From contig NW_027437435.1 in assembly GCF_964204645.1 (NCBI RefSeq), positions 1 to 64,000 of the forward strand: DNA of 64,000 bases. The letters run 5' to 3'. Below the pieces are notes generated by a model. That model was not told where the DNA came from. It searched no databases and saw nothing but the letters and a program-made list of their open reading frames with translations. The position numbers and the translations under genes are program-made. Every line of letters begins with the position of its first letter. Within the stretch, counting starts at the first letter, position 1. Shown here piece by piece: positions 48,060 through 63,000 of this stretch. The stretch comes from Tubulanus polymorphus. Lineage: Eukaryota; Nemertea; Palaeonemertea; Tubulaniformes; Tubulanidae.

Positions 48060-50570
48060 TTCGACGCGAAAACGTCGTTCAGCGGGAAAAAAGACGTTTT
48101 CGTATCGAATATTCTCACTATCGGTAAAACGACAATGTCGATGCGTAAAAGCGCTCAAATCGTCAGGAAAAGCACTTTTCGACGCGAAAACGTCGCTCAG
48201 CGCGAGAAAAGACGTTTTCGTATCGAATATTCGCCCTATCGTAAAAACGACAATGCCGATGCGTAAAAGCGCTCAAATCGTCAAGAAAAGCACTTTTCGA
48301 CGCCAAAACGTCGTTCGGCGCGAGAAAAGACGTTTTCGTATTGAATATTCTCCCTATCAGAAAAACGACAATGTCGATGCGTAAAAGCGCTCAAATCGTC
48401 AGGAAAAGCACTTTTCGACGCGAAAACGTCGCTCAGCGCGAGAAAAGACGTTTTCGTATGGAATATTCGCCCTATCGTAAAAACGACAATGCCGATGCGT
48501 AAAAGCGCTCAAATCGTCAGGAAAAGCACTTTTCGACGCGAAAACGTCGTTCAGCGCGAGAAAAGACCTTTTCGTATCGAATATTCCCCCTATCGGAAAA
48601 ACGACAATGTCGATGCGTAAAAGCGCTCAAATCGTCAGGAAAAGCACTTTTCGACCCGAAAACGTCGTTCAGCGCGAGAAAAGTCGTTTTCGTATCGAAT
48701 ATTCTCACTATCGGTAAAACGACAATGTCGATGCGTAAAAGCGCTCAAATCGTCAGGAAAAGCACTTTTCGACGCGAAAACGTCGTTCAGCGCGAGAAAC
48801 GACGTTTTCGTATCGAATATTCTCCCTATCGGAAAAACGACAATGTCGATGCGTAAAAGCGCTCAAATCGTCAGGAAAAGCACTTTTCGACGCGAAAACG
48901 TAGTTCAGCGCGAGAAAAGACGTTTTCTTATCGAATATTCCCCCTATCGGAAAAACGACAATGCCGATGCGTAAAAGCGCTCAAATCGTCAGGAAAAGCA
49001 CTTTTCGACGCGAAAACGTCGCTCAGCGCGAGAAAGACGTTTTCGTATCGAATATTCCCCCTATCGGAAAAACGACAATGTCGATGCGTAAAAGCGCTCA
49101 AATCGTCAGGAAAAGCACTTTTCGACGCGAAAACGTCGTTCAGCGGGAGAAAAGACGTTTTCGTATCGAATATTCTCACTATCGGTAAAACGACAATGTC
49201 GATGCGTAAAAGCGCTCAAATCGTCAGGAAAAGCACTTTTCGACGCGAAAACGTCGCTCAGCGCGAGAAAAGACGTTTTCGTATCGAATATTCGCCCTAT
49301 CGTAAAAACGACAATGCCGATGCGTAAAAGCGCTCAAATCGTCAAGAAAAGCACTTTTCGACGCCAAAACGTCGTTCGGCGCGAGAGAAGACGTTTTCGT
49401 ATTGAATATTCTCCCTATCAGAAAAACGACAATGTCGATGCGTAAAAGCGCTCAAATCGTCAGGAAAAGCACTTTTCGACGCGAAAACGTCGCTCAGCGC
49501 GAGAAAAGACGTTTTCGTATGGAATATTCGCCCTATCGTAAAAACGACAATGCCGATGCGTAAAAGCGCTCAAATCGTCAGGAAAAGCACTTTTCGACGC
49601 GAAAACGTCGTTCAGCGCGAGAAAAGACCTTTTCGTATCGAATATTCCCCCTATCGGAAAAACGACAATGTCGATGCGTAAAAGCGCTCAAATCGTCAGG
49701 AAAAGCACTTTTCGACCCGAAAACGTCGTTCAGCGCGAGAAAAGTCGTTTTCGTATCGAATATTCTCACTATCGGTAAAACGACAATGTCGATGCGTAAA
49801 AGCGCTCAAATCGTCAGGAAAAGCACTTTTCGACGCGAAAACGTCGTTCAGCGCGAGAAACGACGTTTTCGTATCGAATATTCTCCCTATCGGAAAAACG
49901 ACAATGTCGATGCGTAAAAGCGCTCAAATCGTCAGGAAAAGCACTTTTCGACGCGAAAACGTAGTTCAGCGCGAGAAAAGACGTTTTCTTATCGAATATT
50001 CCCCCTATCGGAAAAACGACAATGCCGATGCGTAAAAGCGCTCAAATCGTCAGGAAAAGCACTTTTCGACGCGAAAACGTCGCTCAGCGCGAGAAAGACG
50101 TTTTCGTATCGAATATTCCCCCTATCGGAAAAACGACAATGTCGATGCGTAAAAGCGCTCAAATCGTCAGGAAAAGCACTTTTCGACGCGAAAACGTCGT
50201 TCAGCGGGAGAAAAGACGTTTTCGTATCGAATATTCTCACTATCGGTAAAACGACAATGTCGATGCGTAAATGCGGTCAAATCGTCAGGAAAAGCACTTT
50301 TCGACGCGAAAACGTCGCTCAGCGCGAGAAAAGACGTTTTCGTATCGAATATTCGCCCTATCGTAAAAACGACAATGCCGATGCGTAAAAGCGCTCAAAT
50401 CGTCAGGAAAAGCACTTTTCGACGCCAAAACGTCGTTCGGCGCGAGAAAAGACGTTTTCGTATTGAATATTCTCCCTATCAGAAAAACGACAATGTCGAT
50501 GCGTAAAAGCGCTCAAATCGTCAGGAAAAGCACTTTTCGACGCGAAAACGTCGCTCAGCGCGAGAAAAGA
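48060..50570 (+). repeat. Nine-monomer higher-order repeat, second cluster
   Basis: Equivalent monomers at 48517 and 49578, and at 48928 and 49989, are exactly 1,061 bp apart. Ordered markers within a unit are GACGCCAAAACG, GTATGGAAT, GACCTTTTCG, GACCCGAAAACG, GAGAAACGACG, CGTAGTTCAG, GAGAAAGACG and GCGGGAGAAAAG. The pattern ends near 50.57 kb. Confidence 0.85.
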
Positions 50571-53269
50571 CGTTTTCGTATGGAATATTCGCCCTATCGT
50601 AAAAACGACAATGCCGATGCGTAAAAGCGCTCAAATCGTCAGGGAAAGCACTTTTCGACGCGAAAACGTCGTTCAGCGCGAGAAAAGACGTTTTCTTATC
50701 GTATATTCCCCCTATCGGAAAAACGACAATGTCGATGCGTAAAAGCGCTCAAATCATAAGGAAAAGCACTTTTCGACGCGAAAACGTCGCTCAGCGCGAG
50801 AAAAGACGTTTTCGTATCGAATATTCCCCCTATCGGAAAAACGACAATGCCGATGCGTAAAAGCGCTCAAATCGTCAGGGAAAGCACTTTTCGACGCGAA
50901 AACGTCGTTCAGCGCGAGAAAAGACGTTTTCTTATCGTATATTCCCCCTATCGGAAAAACGACAATGTCGATGCGTAAAAGCGCTCAAATCATAAGGAAA
51001 AGCACTTTTCGACGCGAAAACGTCGCTCAGCGCGAGAAAAGACGTTTTCGTATCGAATATTCCCCCTATCGGAAAAACGACAATGTCGATGCGTAAAAGC
51101 GCTCAAATCGTAAGGAAAAGCACTTTTCGACCCGAAAACGTAGTTCAGCGCGAGAAAAGTCGTTTTCGTATCGAATATTCTCACTATCGGTAAAACGACA
51201 ATGTCGATGCGTAAAAGCGCTCAAATCGTCAGGAAAAGCACTTTTCGACGCGAAAACGTCGTTCAGCGCGAGAAAAGACGTTTTCGTGTCGAATATTCTC
51301 CCTATCGGTAAAACGACAATGTCGATGCGTAAAAGCGCTCAAATCGTCAGGAAAAGCACTTTTCGACGCGAAAACGTAGTTCAGCGCGAGAAAAGACGTT
51401 TTCTTATCGAATATTCCCCCTATCGGAAAAACGACAATGTCGATGCGTAAAAGCGCTCAAATCGTCAGGAAAAGCACTTTTCGACGCGAAAACGTCGTTC
51501 AGCGGGAGAAAAGACGTTTTCGTATCGAATATTCTCACTATCGGTAAAACGACAATGTCGATGCGTAAAAGCGCTCAAATCGTCAGGAAAAGCACTTTTC
51601 GACGCGAAAACGTCGCTCAGCGCGAGAAAAGACGTTTTCGTATCGAATATTCGCCCTATCGTAAAAACGACAATGCCGATGCGTAAAAGCGCTCAAATCG
51701 TCAGGAAAAGCACTTTTCGACGCCAAAACGTCGTTCGGCGCGAGAAAAGACGTTTTCGTATTGAATATTCTCCCTATCAGAAAAACGACAATGTCGATGC
51801 GTAAAAGCGCTCAAATCGTCAGGAAAAGCACTTTTCGACGCGAAAACGTCGCTCAGCGCGAGAAAAGACGTTTTCGTATGGAATATTCGCCCTATCGTAA
51901 AAACGACAATGCCGATGCGTAAAAGCGCTCAAATCGTCAGGAAAAGCACTTTTCGACGCGAAAACGTCGTTCAGCGGGAGAAAAGACGTTTTCGTATCGA
52001 ATATTCTCACTATCGGTAAAACGACAATGTCGATGCGTAAAAGCGGTCAAATCGTCAGGAAAAGCACTTTTCGACGCGAAAACGTCGCTCAGCGCGAGAA
52101 AAGACGTTTTCGTATCGAATATTCGCCCTATCGTAAAAACGACAATGCCGATGCGTAAAAGCGCTCAAATCGTCAGGAAAAGCACTTTTCGACGCGAAAA
52201 CGTCGTTCAGCGGGAGAAAAGACGTTTTCGTATCGAATATTCTCACTATCGGTAAAACGACAATGTCGATGCGTAAAAGCGCTCAAATCGTCAGGAAAAG
52301 CACTTTTCGACGCGAAAACGTCGTTCAGCGCGAGAAAAGACGTTTTCGTATCGAATATTCCCCCTATCGGTAAAACGACAATGTCGATGCGTAAAAGCGC
52401 TCAAATCGTCAGGAAAAGCACTTTTCGACGCGAAAACGTCGTTCGGCGCGAGAAAAGACGTTTTCGTGTCGAATATTCTCCCTATCGGAAAAACGACAAT
52501 GCCGATGCGTAAAAGCGCTCAAATCGTCAGGAAAGGCACTTTTCGACGCGAAAACGTCGTTCAGCGCGAGAAAAGACGTTTTCGTATCGAATATTCTCCC
52601 TATCAGAAAAACGACAATGTCGATGCGTAAAAGCGCTCAAATCGTCAGGAAAAGCACTTTTCGACGCGAAAACGTCGCTCAGCGCGAGAAAAGACGTTTT
52701 CGTATGGAATATTCGCCCTATCGTAAAAACGACAATGCCGATGCGTAAAAGCGCTCAAATCGTCAGGAAAAGCACTTTTCGACGCGAAAACGTCGTTCAG
52801 CACGAGAAAAGACGTTTTCTTATCGTATATTCCCCCTATCGGAAAAACGACAATGCCGATGCGTAAAAGCGCTCAAATCGTCAGGGAAAGCACTTTTCGA
52901 CGCGAAAACGTCGTTCAGCGCGAGAAAAGACGTTTTCTTATCGTATATTCCCCCTATCGGAAAAACGACAATGTCGATGCGTAAAAGCGCTCAAATCGTC
53001 AGGAAAAGCACTTTTCGACGCGAAAACGTCGTTCAGCGCGAGAAAAGACGTTTTCGTGTCGAATATTCTCCCTATCGGTAAAACGACAATGTCGATGCGT
53101 AAAAGCGCTCAAATCGTCAGGAAAAGCACTTTTCGACGCGAAAACGTAGTTCAGCGCGAGAAAAGACGTTTTCTTATCGAATATTCCCCCTATCGGAAAA
53201 ACGACAATGTCGATGCGTAAAAGCGCTCAAATCGTCAGGAAAAGCACTTTTCGACGCGAAAACGTCGTT

Positions 53270-56000
53270 CAGCGGGAAAAAAGACGTTTTCGTATCGAAT
53301 ATTCTCACTATCGGTAAAACGACAATGTCGATGCGTAAAAGCGCTCAAATCGTCAGGAAAAGCACTTTTCGACGCGAAAACGTCGTTCAGCGCGAGAAAA
53401 GACGTTTTCGTATCGAATATTCGCCCTATCGTAAAAACGACAATGCCGATGCGTAAAAGCGCTCAAATCGTCAAGAAAAGCACTTTTCGACGCCAAAACG
53501 TCGTTCGGCGCGAGAAAAGACGTTTTCGTATTGAATATTCTCCCTATCAGAAAAACGACAATGTCGATGCGTAAAAGCGCTCAAATCGTCAGGAAAAGCA
53601 CTTTTCGACGCGAAAACGTCGCTCAGCGCGAGAAAAGACGTTTTCGTATGGAATATTCGCCCTATCGTAAAAACGACAATGCCGATGCGTAAAAGCGCTC
53701 AAATCGTCAGGAAAAGCACTTTTCGACGCGAAAACGTCGTTCAGCGCGAGAAAAGACCTTTTCGTATCGAATATTCCCCCTATCGGAAAAACGACAATGT
53801 CGATGCGTAAAAGCGCTCAAATCGTCAGGAAAAGCACTTTTCGACCCGAAAACGTCGTTCAGCGCGAGAAAAGTCGTTTTCGTATCGAATATTCTCACTA
53901 TCGGTAAAACGACAATGTCGATGCGTAAAAGCGCTCAAATCGTCAGGAAAAGCACTTTTCGACGCGAAAACGTCGTTCAGCGCGAGAAACGACGTTTTCG
54001 TATCGAATATTCTCCCTATCGGAAAAACGACAATGTCGATGCGTAAAAGCGCTCAAATCGTCAGGAAAAGCACTTTTCGACGCGAAAACGTAGTTCAGCG
54101 CGAGAAAAGACGTTTTCTTATCGAATATTCCCCCTATCGGAAAAACGACAATGCCGATGCGTAAAAGCGCTCAAATCGTCAGGAAAAGCACTTTTCGACG
54201 CGAAAACGTCGCTCAGCGCGAGAAAGACGTTTTCGTATCGAATATTCCCCCTATCGGAAAAACGACAATGTCGATGCGTAAAAGCGCTCAAATCGTCAGG
54301 AAAAGCACTTTTCGACGCGAAAACGTCGTTCAGCGGGAGAAAAGACGTTTTCGTATCGAATATTCTCACTATCGGTAAAACGACAATGTCGATGCGTAAA
54401 AGCGCTCAAATCGTCAGGAAAAGCACTTTTCGACGCGAAAACGTCGCTCAGCGCGAGAAAAGACGTTTTCGTATCGAATATTCGCCCTATCGTAAAAACG
54501 ACAATGCCGATGCGTAAAAGCGCTCAAATCGTCAAGAAAAGCACTTTTCGACGCCAAAACGTCGTTCGGCGCGAGAAAAGACGTTTTCGTATTGAATATT
54601 CTCCCTATCAGAAAAACGACAATGTCGATGCGTAAAAGCGCTCAAATCGTCAGGAAAAGCACTTTTCGACGCGAAAACGTCGCTCAGCGCGAGAAAAGAC
54701 GTTTTCGTATGGAATATTCGCCCTATCGTAAAAACGACAATGCCGATGCGTAAAAGCGCTCAAATCGTCAGGAAAAGCACTTTTCGACGCGAAAACGTCG
54801 TTCAGCGCGAGAAAAGACCTTTTCGTATCGAATATTCCCCCTATCGGAAAAACGACAATGTCGATGCGTAAAAGCGCTCAAATCGTCAGGAAAAGCACTT
54901 TTCGACCCGAAAACGTCGTTCAGCGCGAGAAAAGTCGTTTTCGTATCGAATATTCTCACTATCGGTAAAACGACAATGTCGATGCGTAAAAGCGCTCAAA
55001 TCGTCAGGAAAAGCACTTTTCGACGCGAAAACGTCGTTCAGCGCGAGAAACGACGTTTTCGTATCGAATATTCTCCCTATCGGAAAAACGACAATGTCGA
55101 TGCGTAAAAGCGCTCAAATCGTCAGGAAAAGCACTTTTCGACGCGAAAACGTAGTTCAGCGCGAGAAAAGACGTTTTCTTATCGAATATTCCCCCTATCG
55201 GAAAAACGACAATGCCGATGCGTAAAAGCGCTCAAATCGTCAGGAAAAGCACTTTTCGACGCGAAAACGTCGCTCAGCGCGAGAAAGACGTTTTCGTATC
55301 GAATATTCCCCCTATCGGAAAAACGACAATGTCGATGCGTAAAAGCGCTCAAATCGTCAGGAAAAGCACTTTTCGACGCGAAAACGTCGTTCAGCGGGAG
55401 AAAAGACGTTTTCGTATCGAATATTCTCACTATCGGTAAAACGACAATGTCGATGCGTAAATGCGGTCAAATCGTCAGGAAAAGCACTTTTCGACGCGAA
55501 AACGTCGCTCAGCGCGAGAAAAGACGTTTTCGTATCGAATATTCGCCCTATCGTAAAAACGACAATGCCGATGCGTAAAAGCGCTCAAATCGTCAGGAAA
55601 AGCACTTTTCGACGCCAAAACGTCGTTCGGCGCGAGAAAAGACGTTTTCGTATTGAATATTCTCCCTATCAGAAAAACGACAATGTCGATGCGTAAAAGC
55701 GCTCAAATCGTCAGGAAAAGCACTTTTCGACGCGAAAACGTCGCTCAGCGCGAGAAAAGACGTTTTCGTATGGAATATTCGCCCTATCGTAAAAACGACA
55801 ATGCCGATGCGTAAAAGCGCTCAAATCGTCAGGAAAAGCACTTTTCGACGCGAAAACGTCGTTCAGCGCGAGAAAAGACCTTTTCGTATCGAATATTCCC
55901 CCTATCGGAAAAACGACAATGTCGATGCGTAAAAGCGCTCAAATCGTCAGGAAAAGCACTTTTCGACCCGAAAACGTCGTTCAGCGCGAGAAACGACGTT
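53270..56000 (+). repeat. Nine-monomer higher-order repeat, third cluster
   Basis: Equivalents lie at 53707, 54768 and about 55829, and at 54118 and 55179, again 1,061 bp apart. The last unit is rearranged: the GACCCGAAAACG monomer runs straight into the GAGAAACGACG feature (55974-55996), so a monomer was lost. Confidence 0.85.
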
Positions 56001-58789
56001 TTCGTATCGAATATTCTCCCTATCGGAAAAACGACAATGTCGATGCGTAAAAGCGCTCAAATCGTCAGGAAAAGCACTTTTCGACGCGAAAACGTAGTTC
56101 AGCGCGAGAAAAGACGTTTTCTTATCGAATATTCCCCCTATCGGAAAAACGACAATGCCGATGCGTAAAAGCGCTCAAATCGTCAGGAAAAGCACTTTTC
56201 GACGCGAAAACGTCGCTCAGCGCGAGAAAGACGTTTTCGTATCGAATATTCCCCCTATCGGAAAAACGACAATGTCGATGCGTAAAAGCGCTCAAATCGT
56301 CAGGAAAAGCACTTTTCGACGCGAAAACGTCGTTCAGCGCGAGAAAAGACCTTTTCGTATCGAATATTCCCCCTATCGGAAAAACGACAATGTCGATGCG
56401 TAAAAGCGCTCAAATCGTCAGGAAAAGCACTTTTCGACCCGAAGACGTCGTTCAGCGCGAGAAAAGTCGTTTTCGTATCGAATATTCTCCCTATCGGTAA
56501 AACGACAATGTCGATGCGTAAAAGCGCTCAAATCGTCAGGTAAAGCACTTTTCGACGCGAAAACGTCGTTCAGCGCGAGAAAAGTCGTTTTCGTATCGAA
56601 TATTCTCCCTATCGGTAAAACGACAATGCCGATGCGTAAAAGCGCTCAAATCGTCAGGAAAAGCACTTTTCGACCCAAAAACGTCGTTCGGCGCGAGAAA
56701 AGTCGTTTTCGTATCGAATATTCTCCCTATCGGTAAAACGACAATGTCGATGCGTAAATGCGTTCAAATCGTCAGGAAAAGCACTTTTCGACGCGAAAAC
56801 GTCGCTCAGCGCGAGAAAAGACGTTTTTGTATCGAATATTCGCCCTATCGTAAAAACAACAATGCCGATGCGTAAAAGCGCTCAAATCGTCAGGAAAAGC
56901 ACTTTTCGACGCGAAAACGTCGTTCAGCGCGAGAAAAGACGTTTTCTTATCGTATATTCCCCCTATCGGAAAAACGACAATGTCGATGCGTAAAAGCGCT
57001 CAAATCATAAGGAAAAGCACTTTTCGACGCGAAAACGTCGTTCAGCGCGAGAAAAGTCGTTTTCGTATCGAATATTCTCCCTATCGGTAAAACGACAATG
57101 CCGATGCGTAAAAGCGCTCAAATCGTCAGGAAAAGCACTTTTCGACCCAAAAACGTCGTTCGGCGCGAGAGAGTCGTTTTCGTATCGAATATTCTCCCTA
57201 TCGGTAAAACGACAATGTCGATGCGTAAATGCGTTCAAATCGTCAGGAAAAGCACTTTTCGACGCGAAAACGTCGCTCAGCGCGAGAAAAGACGTTTTTG
57301 TATCGAATATTCGCCCTATCGTAAAAACGACAATGCCGATGCGTAAAAGCGCTCAAATCGTCAGGAAAAGCACTTTTCGACGCGAAAACGTCGTTCAGCG
57401 CGAGAAAAGACGTTTTCTTATCGTATATTCCCCCTATCGGAAAAACGACAATTTCGATGCGTAAAAGCGCTCAAATCATAAGGAAAAGCACTTTTCGACG
57501 CGAAAACGTCGCTCAGCGCGAGAAAAGACGTTTTCGTATCGAATATTCCCCCTATCGGAAAAACGACAATGTCGATGCGTAAAAGCGCTCAAATCGTAAG
57601 GAAAAGCACTTTTCGACCCGAAAACGTAGTTCAGCGCGAGAAAAGTCGTTTTCGTATCGAATATTCTCACTATCGGTAAAACGACAATGTCGATGCGTAA
57701 AAGCGCTCAAATCGTCAGGAAAAGCACTTTTCGACGCGAAAACGTCGTTCAGCGCGAGAAAAGACCTTTTCGTATCGAATATTCCCCCTATCGGAAAAAC
57801 GACAATGCCGATGCGTAAAAGCGCTCAAATCGTCAGGAAAAGCACTTTTCGACGCGAAAACGTCGTTCAGCGCGAGAAAAGACGTTTTCGTATCGAATAT
57901 TCCCCCTATCGGTAAAACGACAATGTCGATGCGTAAAAGCGCTCAAATCGTCAGGAAAAGCACTTTTCGACGCGAAAACGTCGTTCGGCGCGAGAAAAGA
58001 CGTTTTCGTATGGAATATTCTCCCTATCGGAAAAACGACAATGTCGATGCGTAAAAGCGCTCAAATCGTCAGGAAAAGCACTTTTCGACGCGAAAACGTC
58101 GCTCAGCGCGAGAAAAGACGTTTTCGTATGGAATATTCGCCCTATCGTAAAAACGACAATGCCGATGCGTAAAAGCGCTCAAATCGTCAGGAAAAGCACT
58201 TTTCGACGCGAAAACGTCGCTCAGCGCGAGAAAAGACGTTTTCGTATGGAATATTCGCCCTATCGTAAAAACGACAATGCCGATGCGTAAAAGCGCTCAA
58301 ATCGTCAGGAAAAGCACTTTTCGACGCGAAAACGTCGTTCAGCGCGAGAAAAGACCTTTTCGTATCGAATATTCCCCCTATCGGAAAAACGACAATGTCG
58401 ATGCGTAAAAGCGCTCAAATCGTAAGGAAAAGCACTTTTCGACCCGAAAACGTAGTTCAGCGCGAGAAAAGTCGTTTTCGTATCGAATATTCTCACTATC
58501 GGTAAAACGACAATGTCGATGCGTATAAGCGCTCAAATCGTCAGGAAAAGCACTTTTCGACGCGAAAACGTAGTTCAGCGCGAGAAAAGACGTTTTCTTA
58601 TCGAATATTCCCCCTATCGGAAAAACGACAATGTCGATGCGTAAAAGCGCTCAAATCGTCAGGAAAAGCACTTTTCGACGCGAAAACGTCGCTCAGCGCG
58701 AGAAAAGACGTTTTCGTATCGAATATTCTCCCTATCGTAAAAACGACAATGCCGATGCGTAAAAGCGCTCAAATCGTCAGGAAAAGCAC

Positions 58790-60070
58790 TTTTCGACGCG
58801 AAAACGTCGTTCAGCACGAGAAAAGACGTTTTCTTATCGTATATTCCCCCTATCAGAAAAACAACAATGTCGATGCGTAAAAGCGCTCAAATCATAAGGA
58901 AAAGCACTTTTCGACGCGAAAACGTCGCTCAGCGCGAGAAAAGACGTTTTCGTATCGAATATTCCCCCTGTCGGTAAAACGACAATGTCGATGCGTAAAA
59001 GCGCTCAAATCGTCAGGAAAAGCACTTTTCGACGCGAAAACGTAGTTCAGCGCGAGAAAAGACGTTTTCTTATCGAATATTCCCCCTATCGGAAAAACGA
59101 CAATGTCGATGCGTAAAAGCGCTCAAATCGTAAGGAAAAGCACTTTTCGACCCGAAAACGTAGTTCAGCGCGAGAAAAGTCGTTTTCGTATCGAATATTC
59201 TCACTATCGGTAAAACGACAATGTCGATGCGTAAAAGCGCTCAAATCGTCAGGAAAAGCACTTTTCGACGCGAAAACGTCGTTCAGCGCGAGAAAAGACG
59301 TTTTCTTATCGTATATTCCCCCTATCGGAAAAACGACAATGTCGATGCGTAAAAGCGCTCAAATCGTCAGGAAAAGCACTTTTCGACGCGAAAACGTCGC
59401 TCAGCGCGAGAAAAGACGTTTTCGTATCGAATATTCCCCCTATCGGAAAAACGACAATGTCGATGCGTAAAAGCGCTCAAATCGTAAGGAAAAGCACTTT
59501 TCGACGCGAAAACGTCGTTCAGCACGAGAAAAGACGTTTTCTTATCGTATATTCCCCCTATCAGAAAAACAACAATGTCGATGCGTAAAAGCGCTCAAAT
59601 CATAAGGAAAAGCACTTTTCGACGCGAAAACGTCGCTCAGCGCGAGAAAAGACGTTTTCGTATCGAATATTCCCCCTGTCGGTAAAACGACAATGTCGAT
59701 GCGTAAAAGCGCTCAAATCGTCAGGAAAAGCACTTTTCGACGCGAAAACGTAGTTCAGCGCGAGAAAAGACGTTTTCTTATCGAATATTCCCCCTATCGG
59801 AAAAACGACAATGTCGATGCGTAAAAGCGCTCAAATCGTAAGGAAAAGCACTTTTCGACCCGAAAACGTAGTTCAGCGCGAGAAAAGTCGTTTTCGTATC
59901 GAATATTCTCACTATCGGTAAAACGACAATGTCGATGCGTAAAAGCGCTCAAATCGTCAGGAAAAGCACTTTTCGACGCGAAAACGTCGTTCAGCGCGAG
60001 AAAAGACGTTTTCTTATCGTATATTCCCCCTATCGGAAAAACGACAATGTCGATGCGTAAAAGCGCTCAA
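58790..60070 (+). repeat. Six-monomer local duplication in satellite
   Basis: A tract with CAGCACGAG, TATCAGAAAAACAACAATG and CCCCCTGTCGG variants at 58813-58973 recurs 708 bp (6 x 118) later. The CCCCCTGTCGG change occurs only in this pair, so the duplication is recent relative to the array. Confidence 0.8.
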
Positions 60071-63000
60071 ATCGTCAGGAAAAGCACTTTTCGACGCGAA
60101 AACGTCGCTCAGCGCGAGAAAAGACGTTTTCGTATCGAATATTCCCCCTATCGGAAAAACGACAATGTCGATGCGTAAAAGCGCTCAAATCGTAAGGAAA
60201 AGCACTTTTCGACCCGAAAACGTAGTTCAGCGCGAGAAAAGTCGTTTTCGTATCGAATATTCTCACTATCGGTAAAACGACAATGTCGATGCGTAAAAGC
60301 GCTCAAATCGTCAGGAAAAGCACTTTTCGACGCGAAAACGTCGTTCAGCGCGAGAAAAGACGTTTTCGTGTCGAATATTCTCCCTATCGGTAAAACGACA
60401 ATGTCGATGCGTAAAAGCGCTCAAATCGTAAGGAAAAGCACTTTTCGACGCGAAAACGTAGTTCAGCGCGAGAAAAGACGTTTTCTTATCGAATATTCCC
60501 CCTATCGGAAAAACGACAATGTCGATGCGTAAAAGCGCTCAAATCGTCAGGAAAAGCACTTTTCGACGCGAAAACGTCGCTCAGCGCGAGAAAAGACGTT
60601 TTCGTATGGAATATTCTCACTATCGGTAAAACGACAATGTCGATGCGTAAAAGCGCTCAAATCGTCAGGAAAAGCACTTTTCGACGCGAAAACGTCGCTC
60701 AGCGCGAGAAAAGACGTTTTCGTATCGAATATTCGCCCTATCGTAAAAACGACAATGCCGATGCGTAAAAGCGCTCAAATCGTCAGGAAAAGCACTTTTC
60801 GACGCGAAAACGTCGTTCAGCGCGAGAAACGACGTTTTCGTATCGAATATTCTCCCTATCGGAAAAACGACAATGCCGATGCGTAAAAGCGCTCAAATCG
60901 TCAGGAAAAGCACTTTTCGACGCGAAAACGTCGTTCAGCGCGAGAAAAGACCTTTTCGTATCGAATATTCCCCCTATCGGAAAAACGACAATGCCGATGC
61001 GTAAAAGCGCTCAAATCGTCAGGAAAAGCACTTTTCGACCCGAAAACGTCGCTCAGCGCGAGAAAAGACGTTTTCGTATCGAATATTCCCCCTATCGGAA
61101 AAACGACAATGTCGATGCGTAAAAGCGCTCAAATCGTCAGGAAAAGCACTTTTCGACGCGAAAACGTCGTTCAGCGCGAGAAAAGTCGTTTTCGTATCGA
61201 ATATTCTCCCTATCGGTAAAACGACAATGCCGATGCGTAAAAGCGCTCAAATCGTCAGGAAAAGCACTTTTCGACCCAAAAACGTCGTTCGGCGCGAGAA
61301 AAGTCGTTTTCGTATCGAATATTCTCCCTATCGGTAAAACGACAATGTCGATGCGTAAAAGCGCTCAAATCGTCAGGAAAAGCACTTTTCGACGCGAAAA
61401 CGTCGTTCAGCGGGAGAAAAGACGTTTTCGTATCGAATATTCTCACTATCGGTAAAACGACAATGTCGATGCGTAAAAGCGCTCAAATCGTCAGGAAAAG
61501 CACTTTTCGACGCGAAAACGTCGCTCAGCGCGAGAAAAGACGTTTTCGTATCGAATATTCGCCCTATCGTAAAAACGACAATGCCGATGCGTAAAAGCGC
61601 TCAAATCGTCAGGAAAAGCACTTTTCGACGCGAAAACGTCGTTCGGCGCGAGAAAAGACGTTTTCGTATTGAATATTCTCCCTATCGGAAAAACGACAAT
61701 GTCGATGCGTAAAAGCGCTCAAATCGTCAGGAAAAGCACTTTTCGGCGCGAAAACGTCGCTCAGCGCGAGAAAAGACGTTTTCGTATGGAATATTCGCCC
61801 TATCGTAAAAACGACAATGCCGATGCGTAAAAGCGCTCAAATCGTCAGGAAAAGCACTTTTCGACGTGAAAACGTCGTTCAGCGCGAGAAAAGACCTTTT
61901 CGTATCGAATATTCCCCCTATCGGAAAAACGACAATGTCGATGCGTAAAAGCGCTCAAATCGTCAGGAAAAGCACTTTTCGACCCGAAAACGTCGTTCAG
62001 CGCGAGAAAAGTCGTTTTCGTATCGAATATTCTCACTATCGGTAAAACGACAATGTCGATGCGTAAAAGCGCTCAAATCGTCAGGAAAAGCACTTTTCGA
62101 CGCGAAAACGTCGTTCAGCGCGAGAAACGACGTTTTCGTATCGAATATTCTCCCTATCGGAAAAACGACAATGTCGATGCGTAAAAGCGCTCAAATCGTC
62201 AGGAAAAGCACTTTTCGACGCGAAAACGTCGCTCAGCGCGAGAAAAGACGTTTTCTTATCGAATATTCCCCCTATCGGAAAAACGACAATGCCGATGCGT
62301 AAAAGCGCTCAAATCGTCAGGAAAAGCACTTTTCGACGCGAAAACGTCGCTCAGCGCGAGAAAGACGTTTTCGTATCGAATATTCCCCCTATCGGTAAAA
62401 CGACAATGCCGATGCGTAAAAGCGCTCAAATCGTCAGGAAAAGCACTTTTCGACCCAAAAACGTCGTTCGGCGCGAGAAAAGTCGTTTTCGTATCGAATA
62501 TTCTCCCTATCGGTAAAACGACAATGTCGATGCGTAAATGCGTTCAAATCGTCAGGAAAAGCACTTTTCGACCCGAAAACGTAGTTCAGCGCGAGAAAAG
62601 ACGTTTTCTTATCGTATATTCCCCCTATCGGAAAAACGACAATGTCGATGCGTAAAAGCGCTCAAATCATAAGGAAAAGCACTTTTCGACGCGAAAACGT
62701 CGCTCAGAGCGAGAAAAGACGTTTTCGTATCGAATATTCCCCCTATCGGAAAAACGACAATGCCGATGCGTAAAAGCGCTCAAATCGTCAGGAAAAGCAC
62801 TTTTCGACGCGAAAACGTCGCTCAGCGCGAGAAAAGACGTTTTCGTATGGAATATTCGCCCTATCGTAAAAACGACAATGCCGATGCGTAAAAGCGCTCA
62901 AATCGTCAGGAAAAGCACTTTTCGACGCGAAAACGTCGTTCAGTGCGAGAAAAGACCTTTTCGTATCGAATATTCCCCCTATCGGAAAAACGACAATGTC

